A stretch of DNA of 64,000 nt. Source: Xenorhabdus anantnagensis (GTDB lineage: Bacteria > Pseudomonadota > Gammaproteobacteria > Enterobacterales > Enterobacteriaceae). Made by a program: the position numbers and the translations under genes. The notes below the pieces were generated by a model. It made no database searches. It was not told the origin of the DNA and saw only the letters and a program-made list of their open reading frames with translations. Shown one piece after another: positions 57,085-64,000 of the stretch. The stretch spans positions 1-64,000 of the forward strand of contig NZ_JAQRFN010000006.1 of assembly GCF_028598555.1 (NCBI RefSeq). Direction: 5' to 3'. Every line of letters starts with the position of its first letter. Position 1 is the first letter of the stretch.

Positions 57085-57903
57085 ATGATGGGGCTGAATC
57101 TGAAATCATCCCGATCTCTGTATCGGATGTTTGTGATGTTATTCATCACTATTCCAGAATATCGACTGAAAAAAGCGATTAAAAACAAGCAATTCGTTCC
57201 CTACATACAGCCAATTATTTGTAACAAAAACAATGCAATTATTGGATGTGAAATCCTTGTTCGCTGGCAACACCCAGCTCATGGGCTATTGGCGCCAAGT
57301 AAATTTATCGCACAAATTGAAAAATCAGATCTTATTATTCCCTTAACTCATAACCTAATCACCCAAGTACGAGATTACTTTGCGCCCATTGCCCATCAAT
57401 TACCCACACATTTCCATTTTAATTTCAATATCAGCCCAAGACATTATAAAGACGCCCGTTTAGTTGATGACTGCCAGAGTTTTCTTAAATCATTTCCAAA
57501 AGACTCCGTCAGGCTAATTTTGGAAATTACCGAACGTGAATTATTGGAGCCAGATGAACACACAATTAGTTTATTCAATAAATTGGATGAATTAGGCGTA
57601 TTAATCGCCTTGGATGACTTTGGTACGGGCTACTCTAATTACAGTTATTTACAAAAATTTAATGTTAACTTAGTAAAAATAGGACATAACTTTGTTAGCA
57701 AAATGAGTACCAATATGATTTCAAAACATATTGTAGAAAATATTATTGATCTTGCTCTGCGATTGCATTTGAAAATTGTGGCAGAAGGGATTGAAAATCA
57801 GGCACAAGTCAATCAGCTAAAAAACTATTCTGTCGATTATTTGCAGGGGTATTACTTTGACCGCCCAATGCCATTGGAAGAATTTGTGAAGAAATGGTTG
57901 TGA
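57085..57903 (+). CDS. Cytoplasmic EAL-domain c-di-GMP phosphodiesterase
   Basis: 272 residues, EAL domain only. Catalytic residues are present: Glu in GCEILVRW (EIL instead of EAL), Asn in FNFNISPRHY, Glu in LILEITERE, the Asp pair in IALDDFGTGYSN, Lys in LVKIGHNF and Glu in KIVAEGIEN. The usual Asp after that Lys is Gly here. No sensory or membrane domain. It would lower c-di-GMP next to the PNAG and yfiRNB genes. An in-frame second ATG at 57088 is equally possible. Confidence 0.9.
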   Translation: MMGLNLKSSRSLYRMFVMLFITIPEYRLKKAIKNKQFVPYIQPIICNKNNAIIGCEILVRWQHPAHGLLAPSKFIAQIEKSDLIIPLTHNLITQVRDYFAPIAHQLPTHFHFNFNISPRHYKDARLVDDCQSFLKSFPKDSVRLILEITERELLEPDEHTISLFNKLDELGVLIALDDFGTGYSNYSYLQKFNVNLVKIGHNFVSKMSTNMISKHIVENIIDLALRLHLKIVAEGIENQAQVNQLKNYSVDYLQGYYFDRPMPLEEFVKKWL

Positions 57904-57982
57904 TGAATAATTTATCTTCCCCTGCAAGAATGCTTATAAACTGTTACTATAGTGGCATTTTTTAGCATATTTAAGTGATTAT

Positions 57983-58005
57983 TGACACGATTATGTCATT
58001 TTTTT
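57983..58005 (+). terminator. Weak terminator after the EAL gene
   Basis: TGACA and TGTCA form a five-base stem followed by seven T. Confidence 0.4.
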
Positions 58006-58035
58006 AGTTCCGGCCATTTATGTTCTATATGCTGA

Positions 58036-58140
58036 TCAATGGTAGCCACTATATTTATCGACTCCCAACTCATTAGCAATTAATTGAAAAAAGCGAGTTT
58101 CATCGTAAATATCCTCAAGTATCTCCATCAAAGGAGCCAC
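58036..58140 (-). CDS. Small or residual frame next to an immunity-like gene
   Basis: A 34-codon frame from GTG 58140 reads VAPLMEILEDIYDETRFFQL then IANELGVDKYSGYH. It has protein-like composition, and TAGGAAATA precedes the GTG. It could be a short protein or the remnant of a larger gene. No family recognised. Confidence 0.35.
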   Translation of the reverse strand: MAPLMEILEDIYDETRFFQLIANELGVDKYSGYH

Positions 58141-58220
58141 ACTATTTCCTATACCCCGTTCCTTTATGATCCTTGTTATTTATTCAACAGTACCTTCACC
58201 AGAATTTGATGAGTAACAAT

Positions 58221-58685
58221 TCAAACACAACACATTGTTTTATTTGAAATCATAGACTTACCATGCTCATTCAGCAAAACTGGTAGTTTATGCAGAAATA
58301 CATAACCATTATGTTGAAACTCAATCAGAACTTTTTTTAGAGGAGATATAAAAAATGTATCACCATCAAAAAAACAACTAGAGTTCAACTTGAAATAATC
58401 CCTAACAAAATTATCAATATTATTTGCATCCATTAAATAGACTTTATCTTTTGTATAAGAATCTTCATTAATGATAAAAACATCGCTGGAAATGTAGTCT
58501 TTGAAGTTGATGAATTCTAATATTTTAGAATCATCCATTCGATCCCAACCCTCTATCTTGCTTAAAAACTCAAATCTACTTTCTTGTGCAAACCCGACGT
58601 AACTTAATAATATCAGCTCCCCACCAATAATAGGATGTAATATTAAATCAGCTTTATCCATAGTGTAATTTTTATAGCTTTCCAT
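58221..58685 (-). CDS. Hypothetical protein, possible immunity protein
   Basis: 154 residues, acidic, soluble. Stretches include ESRFEFLSKIEGWDRMDDSK and FDGDTFFISPLKKVLIEF. AAGGGAAATAGT precedes the ATG. I do not recognise the family. Size, acidity and position next to a CPCC-family remnant and a PAAR gene suggest an immunity protein left from a type VI effector locus; this is inference from context. Confidence 0.5.
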   Translation of the reverse strand: MESYKNYTMDKADLILHPIIGGELILLSYVGFAQESRFEFLSKIEGWDRMDDSKILEFINFKDYISSDVFIINEDSYTKDKVYLMDANNIDNFVRDYFKLNSSCFFDGDTFFISPLKKVLIEFQHNGYVFLHKLPVLLNEHGKSMISNKTMCCV

Positions 58686-58732
58686 ACTATTTCCCTTTGA
58701 TATCTTAATATACTGATAAACAGTACATAAAA

Positions 58733-58927
58733 TTATTCAATCTTTCTACCTTGTTTAAAGGCTTTTTTGGCTTCATTTAAGCTCATAGAATTGGCTCATC
58801 CAGAACAATCAGCATCCTAATTTTGAATAGGATCATCCTCCCATTTACAAATAGGACAAATATTATATTCACCTATGAATTCGAAAGGAGTATTATTACA
58901 ACATGAACAAGGGTATTTTAATATCAT
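58733..58927 (-). pseudogene. CPCC-family cysteine-rich protein with two in-frame stops
   Basis: A 65-codon frame without frameshift reads MILKYPCSCCNNTPFEFIGE and YNICPICKWEDDPIQN, then TAG, DADCSG, TGA, and ANSMSLNEAKKAFKQGRKIE. This is the CPCC family (WEDDPIQN-x-D-x-D-x-x-GG-ANxMSLxEAxxxF) along its full length. TAG replaces a usual Glu at codon 37 and TGA replaces a usual Gly at codon 44. The gene is therefore dead, or makes only a 36-residue zinc-ribbon. Confidence 0.8.
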
Positions 58928-59013
58928 TAACTCACTTAATTAATAATTTAATATAGTTACCATGAAGTAAGATCATATGTTTTATTTACTTCTATATTTA
59001 TCATAAAATAAAT

Positions 59014-59289
59014 CTATTTTTGGTAACCATCAGGGATAGAATGGATAAGACCCGCATTACAAGGACAAGTAGTTCGGCTATCTAAAGTCCCTGCTAATTT
59101 TTTACCTTTATCTAAAAAAGAATCAACCCCACCAACAATGGCATAACTACCTGAATATCTTCCACAGGTCACAGTAGAACCTTCAATTGCCGCTTGCTTT
59201 CCGTAAAATTTAATGTTGCTGGTTCCTGTTAAAATAGCCCCGTCACACGTTGTTTTATCTCCAACTGTCAAAAAGTGTCCTTTTGCCAT
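59014..59289 (-). CDS. PAAR-domain protein (type VI secretion spike tip)
   Basis: 91 residues from MAKGHFLTVGDKTTCDGAIL. The PAAR pattern is complete: a GDKTTCDG start, a hydrophobic middle (AAIEGSTVTCGRYSGSYAIV) and a TRTTCPCNAGLI-like end. PAAR proteins cap the VgrG spike and carry effectors. GAGAGGAAATAAA precedes the ATG. No effector domain is fused, and no VgrG or T6SS core genes are in the window. Confidence 0.85.
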   Translation of the reverse strand: MAKGHFLTVGDKTTCDGAILTGTSNIKFYGKQAAIEGSTVTCGRYSGSYAIVGGVDSFLDKGKKLAGTLDSRTTCPCNAGLIHSIPDGYQK

Positions 59290-59402
59290 TTTATTTCCTC
59301 TCGTTTTAGATTCAATTTTTAGTGGAATAACTAACCACAATTTAATTCAACATTTAAATAATTTAGACAGCTTTCTGATTTGCGGATTATTTATTGTACA
59401 TC

Positions 59403-59600
59403 CTATCGACTAGAAGTATCAACCCAAGTCATCACCTTTAATGAAAAGAATACAGAATAATATATTGATTTTATCGGGTCATAGCAGCTCATATTTAATT
59501 TTAGATATTTCATCAATCTTCCAGAATTCACCATTTCCTCTAACAAATCGTGAATCCTATTTTTATCTAATTCAAGATCATCGTTTTCTAAATATTGCAA
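59403..59600 (-). CDS. Short hypothetical frame upstream of the PAAR gene
   Basis: 65 codons, charged then aromatic (LKLNMSCYDPIKSIYYSVFF). No ribosome site stands out. It may be a C-terminal remnant of a cargo or immunity gene. Confidence 0.3.
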   Translation of the reverse strand: MQYLENDDLELDKNRIHDLLEEMVNSGRLMKYLKLNMSCYDPIKSIYYSVFFSLKVMTWVDTSSR

Positions 59601-59728
59601 TAAACACTATATTTCAATCATTCAACTCGCGGATATTTTATTAAAAATAAAAAACACGCCTATATTACACTCAATAAATCTATTTATCTTACTTCTCTCA
59701 ATATTATAGACACTATTTTTCCCTAAAT

Positions 59729-60988
59729 TCAGTGGCGAACAATAATCCCCAATAAAATACCTACTATACCAAAATCAGCATCGCTGAATGTGGTGTTGGC
59801 AATACCGATACTTCCTAATACTGGCAACAGGAATACGGGCAAAAAAGTAATAAGCATACCTTGTGCAAAGGCACCTAATATTGCTCCTCTTTTTCCTCCT
59901 ATAACATTGCCGAAAACACCTGCGGTTGCGCCAACAAAGAAATGAGGCACCACACCCGGAATAATCATGGTCATGTTGAGTATATAAAGGATAAACAGAC
60001 CAATAATACCAGCGGTAAAACTGCTCAAGAAGCCAATCAGGACTGCATTGGGTGCATAAGGAAATACCACTGGACAATCCAGTGCTGGCTTGGCATTCGG
60101 CACCAATTTATCGGAAATTCCCTTAAATGCGGGCACGATCTCAGCAATCACCATTCTGACGCCTTGCAGGATGATATAAACTCCCGCAGCAAAGGTGATG
60201 GATTGCATCACGGCAAACATGATGCTGTTTTTACCACCACTGACTTGCCGGACAAAATCGTCACCAGCAAACAGGCAGGTGATGATAAAGATAATCGCCA
60301 TAGTAAAAGAGATAGCAACAGGTGTATCACGCAGGAACAATAAACTTTTCGGTACGTTCATCTCTTCTGTAGAATGAGCCTTATTCCCCAATTTACTGCC
60401 AACAAATCCTGCCAAAACATAAGAAAGTGTTGAGAAATGCCCAAGTGCCACATCATCAGAGCCGGTGATTTTTTTCATATAAGGATGGGCAATAGCGGGA
60501 AAGAATACCATTGAGACGCCAACAACAAGTGAGCCAATTGCTACCAGTAGCATACCGTCAATTCCGGCCACTGACAGAATTACCGCCACCAGCATTGACA
60601 TAAATAAAGTATGGTGTCCGGTCAGAAAAATAAATTTCCACGGCGTGAAACGGGCAATTAGGATATTAATAATCATGGCAAAAAACATGATCAAGGCCAT
60701 TTCTCTGCCAAAACTTTTTTGCGCGATCGATACAATCGCTTCATTGTTTGGTATTACTCCCTGAATCCCAAAAGCGTGTTGAAATATAGTGGAAAATCCA
60801 CCCAGAGAACTGACGACGACTCCCGCTCCAGCCCCCAGAATGATAAATCCCAGAATGGTTTTTATTGTTCCTGTAATACATTCTGTTACGGTCTTTCTCT
60901 GGGCGGTTAGACCTATTAAAGCGATAAGCCCAACCAAAATAGCAGGCTCGGCTAATACATCGTTCATTAAGAAGCGAAAGAAATCCAT
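59729..60988 (-). CDS. Ascorbate-type PTS permease, EIIC
   Basis: 419 residues, about ten membrane helices. LIALIGLTAQRKTVTECITG then TIKTILGFIILGAGA, and the substrate-loop sequences GHHTLFMS and GVRMVIAEIVPAFKGI, match the UlaA/SgaT family. ATG 60988 has GGAGGCGGGC upstream; the longer open frame starts with TTG. It would import a sugar acid with phosphorylation by the two genes upstream. Confidence 0.88.
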   Translation of the reverse strand: MDFFRFLMNDVLAEPAILVGLIALIGLTAQRKTVTECITGTIKTILGFIILGAGAGVVVSSLGGFSTIFQHAFGIQGVIPNNEAIVSIAQKSFGREMALIMFFAMIINILIARFTPWKFIFLTGHHTLFMSMLVAVILSVAGIDGMLLVAIGSLVVGVSMVFFPAIAHPYMKKITGSDDVALGHFSTLSYVLAGFVGSKLGNKAHSTEEMNVPKSLLFLRDTPVAISFTMAIIFIITCLFAGDDFVRQVSGGKNSIMFAVMQSITFAAGVYIILQGVRMVIAEIVPAFKGISDKLVPNAKPALDCPVVFPYAPNAVLIGFLSSFTAGIIGLFILYILNMTMIIPGVVPHFFVGATAGVFGNVIGGKRGAILGAFAQGMLITFLPVFLLPVLGSIGIANTTFSDADFGIVGILLGIIVRH

Positions 60989-61000
60989 GCCCGCCTCCAA

Positions 61001-61288
61001 TTATAAGTTACCCATTTCAACCAGTACCGTAGATAAATGCGCTTTCATCGCGGATTTATCCAGCATATTTTCCAATACAATAATTTTTCCACCCACATCT
61101 TGCATTATCAACTGTTCAGCGATGTCTTTTGTGCTAACAAAAATATCGCTTACCGTGCCCTTGGCTGATCCTAAATCGATATGTTCAACGCTGGCTTCTA
61201 CACCTAATTCTTGCAGAATTTTTTTGATGCTCATTTCCATTATTAAGCTTGTGCCCAAACCATTACCGCAAACGACTGTAATTTTCAT
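61001..61288 (-). CDS. PTS EIIB component, ascorbate type
   Basis: 95 residues. The phospho-Cys is in VVCGNGLGTSLIMEM (C8). Lactose/ascorbate-type IIB fold. It accepts phosphate from EIIA and hands it to the substrate in EIIC. 12 bases before the IIC start. Confidence 0.9.
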   Translation of the reverse strand: MKITVVCGNGLGTSLIMEMSIKKILQELGVEASVEHIDLGSAKGTVSDIFVSTKDIAEQLIMQDVGGKIIVLENMLDKSAMKAHLSTVLVEMGNL

Positions 61289-61318
61289 GATATTTCCCGT
61301 TATGCAATGAGATGTTAG

Positions 61319-61762
61319 TTAATAACCCTGAACGATCGAAAAAATCTCGTCTTGGCTACCAGAATGTATCAATTGGCTGATTTTTTGCTGATCATCAAAT
61401 AGCTCAGCTAATTCAGCAAGCACTTCAATATGGCTATTACTGTCTGTCGTCGCGAATACGATCAATAAATTAATTGGATCATTGCTTGCAGAACCAAATA
61501 CCACACCTTGGTGGAATACCGCTAAACTCAAGGCAAGGCGGTTGGCACCTTGTTCCGGTCTTGCATGGGGGATCGCAATGCCTGGGCCAATTACATAATA
61601 AGGGCCAATTTCTTCATGGGAATGATAAATTGCATCAACATAACTTTGCTCAATCGCACCATCGTTAATGAGCGGTTGACATGCTATCGCGATAGCGTCA
61701 CGCCAATCTTTTGCCCTGGAAACCCATTGGATAACATCATAAGTCAGTAAAGTTTTCAGCAT
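61319..61762 (-). CDS. PTS EIIA component, mannitol/ascorbate type
   Basis: 147 residues. The phospho-His is in GPGIAIPHARPEQGA, with YYVIGPG before and SHIEVLAELAELF after, as in UlaC/PtsN-like IIA domains. First gene of the transport operon. No ulaG, ulaD, ulaE or ulaF homologue is in the window. Confidence 0.9.
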   Translation of the reverse strand: MLKTLLTYDVIQWVSRAKDWRDAIAIACQPLINDGAIEQSYVDAIYHSHEEIGPYYVIGPGIAIPHARPEQGANRLALSLAVFHQGVVFGSASNDPINLLIVFATTDSNSHIEVLAELAELFDDQQKISQLIHSGSQDEIFSIVQGY

Positions 61763-61785
61763 TCAATTCCCCTCGGTGCAATAAT

Positions 61786-61827
61786 CCAATAAATAAAAAC
61801 CAATAAATAAAAGCCAATAAATAAAAG
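61786..61827. repeat. Three tandem 14-bp repeats upstream of the PTS operon
   Basis: CCAATAAATAAAAA, then CCAATAAATAAAAG twice. They lie 24 to 65 bases upstream of the EIIA start, in the leader or promoter. Confidence 0.9.
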
Positions 61828-61914
61828 AATAGTCACTGCAAACTAAACACACCGATGGAAAAAGATGAAAAACGCAATAATACGGGGTAAATCACACTAT
61901 CAATAAATCATAAA

Positions 61915-61950
61915 ATAAAAAAATCCCCAGATTGTCGGTCTGGGGACTGG
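61915..61950 (-). terminator. Terminator after betT
   Basis: On the minus strand TCCCCAGA and TCTGGGGA form an eight-base stem with a seven-base loop, followed by seven T. It lies just beyond the betT stop codon. Confidence 0.9.
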
Positions 61951-61958
61951 CTTTTTTG

Positions 61959-63953
61959 CTAACGAACCAAGTGCAAGAAGTGAATATGCTTTTCGTATTG
62001 ATCCAAAATATCGTGGATGATCTGTTCTTGAGTCCAACCCATCAGATCATAGTCTTGTCCACCTTCTTTAAGATAAACTTCCGCACGGTAATATTTTTGC
62101 TCTTCACTTCTATCATCATCTTCCAAACCAGCAAGAGCAAATGCAGGTTGTATATATCCTCTCAGGCGAACCTCATAGACAAAATTGACGTTGTCGCCAA
62201 AATCCACTTCCAAATGAAGCCGATCATCCATTTCATCATTAATTATGATAACTTTATTTTGTTTCTCTAATTCCTCAGCCACCATTCCCATTGCCTGCTG
62301 GATGATTTCGTTCATAAAACGCTTTACCTGCGAACACTTAGGATAATAGACGATATTCCTTAATCTCCGTTGCCACGGAATCGGATTCCGGCTGGCTGTA
62401 GGTGCAATCGTGGTCATTTGCTGGCTGTCTTTCTTGTATGCATCAACCCGCAATGCTTTGAGCAAGCCATAAATAGATATCAATAAGATGATGGAGAAAG
62501 GCAGCGCACTGGCAATCGTTACTGTTTGCAAAGCAGACAAACCGCCAGCAAGTAACAGTGCGATAGCAACAATACCCATCAACCCTGCCCAGAAGATCCG
62601 TTGCCAGATTGGTGTATGTTGAGCACCGCCCGAAGCCAATGTATCAACTACCATTGCACCAGAGTCCGCAGAGGTGACAAAAAACATGACGACCATGGCC
62701 ATCGCAATAAATGAGAGAACGCTAGGAAATGGGAAATGTTCCAAGAAGCTAAACAGTGCCAGAGGAACGTCAGTCTGCACAATGTGGCCCAGTTCTTTCG
62801 CCCCTTTATTGGAAATCAGGTCAATGGCGCTATTACCGAATGCCGTCATCCACATCAGAGTAAAACCGCTGGGTACAAATAAAACGCCGGTCACAAACTC
62901 CCTGATAGTTCGGCCCCGGGAAACCCTTGCGATAAACATACCAACGAATGGAGACCATGATAACCACCATCCCCAATAGAGTAATGTCCATCCCCCCAGC
63001 CAATTACTGGATTTGGGTTCATAGGCATAAAGATTAAACGTTTTGCTGACAATTTCCGAAAGGTAGCCTCCCGTGTTTTCCACAAAGGATTTCAGCAACA
63101 GTACAGTTGGCCCCAAAACAACTACCAAGATCAATAATAAAAATGCCAGACCCAGATTCAACTCAGACAAAATGCGGATGCCTTTATCCAAGCCGGAAAC
63201 AACAGAAATAGTCGCCAAAGCAGTAATAACAACGATCAATACAACCTGTACAGTTTCGTTGATTGGTAATCCAAATAAATGGTTAAGACCTGCATTTACC
63301 TGAAGAACGCCATATCCTAAAGAGGTGGCAACGCCGAATACAGTACCAATGACAGCGAAGATATCTACTGCATGACCAATCGGCCCATAAATTTTATCGC
63401 CAATAATCGGATACAGCGCTGAACGCAAGGTTAGAGGCAAACCGTGTCGATAACTGAAAAATGCCAGAATCAAAGCAACAATCGCATAAATGGCCCAAGC
63501 GTGAAGCCCCCAATGGAAGAAAGTTAACTTCATTGCTTGTTTCGCCGCAGCGATGCTTTCAGGCGTTCCCACCGGAGGTAACAGATAATGCATCACCGGT
63601 TCGGCTACGCCAAAGAACATAAGCCCAATTCCCATACCCGCAGAAAACAGCATGGCAAACCAGGAAAAATAACTGAAATCTGGTTCAGCGTGGTCAGGGC
63701 CCAGCTTTATATTGCCGTATCTGGATAAGCCCAGATAGGTAACCGAAAGCAGAATTAAAGCAACCGCGAGGATATAAAACCAACTGGCGTTAACAAAAAT
63801 ATCCTGTTGCAACGCCTTAAACCATCGGTCGGCAAGTTCGGGTTTCAAACCAGCGAATGTCACCAGTGCAATGACTAAAAACGCTGAGAAGAAGAAAACT
63901 GGTGGGTTAATGGAAGTTTTAGTCTTTACCTGACCAGTATTATCTTGACTCAT
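61959..63953 (-). CDS. betT: High-affinity choline transporter, BCCT family
   Basis: 664 residues, 12 membrane helices followed by a ~140-residue cytoplasmic tail, the BetT layout. Hallmarks: MLFSAGMGIGLMFFGVAEP, FFHWGLHAWAIYAIVAL, LLYWGWWLSWSPFVGMFIAR and MMVVMFFVTSADSGA-like AMVVMFFVTSADSGAMVV. Takes up choline for glycine betaine synthesis under osmotic stress. The betIBA genes are not in the window. Confidence 0.93.
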   Translation of the reverse strand: MSQDNTGQVKTKTSINPPVFFFSAFLVIALVTFAGLKPELADRWFKALQQDIFVNASWFYILAVALILLSVTYLGLSRYGNIKLGPDHAEPDFSYFSWFAMLFSAGMGIGLMFFGVAEPVMHYLLPPVGTPESIAAAKQAMKLTFFHWGLHAWAIYAIVALILAFFSYRHGLPLTLRSALYPIIGDKIYGPIGHAVDIFAVIGTVFGVATSLGYGVLQVNAGLNHLFGLPINETVQVVLIVVITALATISVVSGLDKGIRILSELNLGLAFLLLILVVVLGPTVLLLKSFVENTGGYLSEIVSKTFNLYAYEPKSSNWLGGWTLLYWGWWLSWSPFVGMFIARVSRGRTIREFVTGVLFVPSGFTLMWMTAFGNSAIDLISNKGAKELGHIVQTDVPLALFSFLEHFPFPSVLSFIAMAMVVMFFVTSADSGAMVVDTLASGGAQHTPIWQRIFWAGLMGIVAIALLLAGGLSALQTVTIASALPFSIILLISIYGLLKALRVDAYKKDSQQMTTIAPTASRNPIPWQRRLRNIVYYPKCSQVKRFMNEIIQQAMGMVAEELEKQNKVIIINDEMDDRLHLEVDFGDNVNFVYEVRLRGYIQPAFALAGLEDDDRSEEQKYYRAEVYLKEGGQDYDLMGWTQEQIIHDILDQYEKHIHFLHLVR

Positions 63954-64000
63954 AATTATCCTTCAAAATTAGTGTGCGACACTATCTCCTATTTACTCCA

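Noticed and set aside
61786..61827. Plasmid-type iterons
   Set aside because: The array is chromosomal, has no rep gene, and fits the general pattern of short tandem duplications in this window.

Overview
The window is chromosomal DNA of a gammaproteobacterium in the Enterobacterales. Gene content and order (nrdA-nrdB-yfaE, ubiG, gyrA, rcsC with convergent rcsD-rcsB, menDHBCE, tyrP, pgaABCD, a tyrosine-recombinase prophage, an orphan type II thioesterase) and the moderate-to-low GC content fit the Morganellaceae best, most likely Xenorhabdus or Photorhabdus. This assignment is an inference from protein similarity as I recognise it; no search was run.

Positions 1-14850 are a lambda-like prophage region. 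It starts inside a type III DNA methyltransferase gene (1-327, minus). A secreted toxin-like protein with a coupled DUF3969 partner (698-1497, plus) comes next. The leftward early operon runs from a Cro-type regulator at 6652 through small proteins, an SF2 helicase and a Toprim primase to an antiterminator Q at 1694. A CI-type repressor (6775-7470) faces a rightward operon of small proteins (7745-13448: Icd-like, ANR-like, PerC-like, ORF6N antirepressor, excisionase). The integrase (13396-14649) is convergent with it. The prophage has cut the 5' end off a phzF-family gene, whose remainder is 14850-15500. No head, tail or lysis genes are visible; they are either lost or lie left of the window.

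Positions 15600-23400 are an accessory stretch: lldD, a polysaccharide-lyase-14-like protein, an orphan thioesterase, a NADAR protein, an orphan lambda-Cro homologue with a DUF2335 membrane protein, a CspA-family gene followed by a YmcF-like small zinc-ribbon protein that seems to start at AUC, and a DUF817 membrane protein.

Positions 23700-46000 are core: class Ia ribonucleotide reductase with its ferredoxin, ubiG, gyrA, the Rcs phosphorelay, tRNA-Ser(UGA) and tRNA-Thr(UGU), tyrP with two TyrR-box-like sites, and the menaquinone operon. Remnants of a fimbrial operon lie at 46146-46557.

Positions 47564-57903 form a biofilm module: pgaABCD (poly-N-acetylglucosamine synthesis and export), the yfiR-yfiN-yfiB diguanylate cyclase control unit, and an EAL phosphodiesterase. 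Positions 58000-59600 hold a PAAR protein with decayed immunity-like genes. The right end carries an ascorbate-type PTS (IIC, IIB, IIA) and a BetT choline transporter.

The most unusual property of the window as a whole is recurrent short tandem arrays: 15-bp units inside rcsD, menC, pgaA (twice) and yfiR (twice, once in seven copies), 18 bp in menD, 9 bp in the prophage toxin gene, and 14-20-bp units in several leaders. In coding sequence the period is always a multiple of three.
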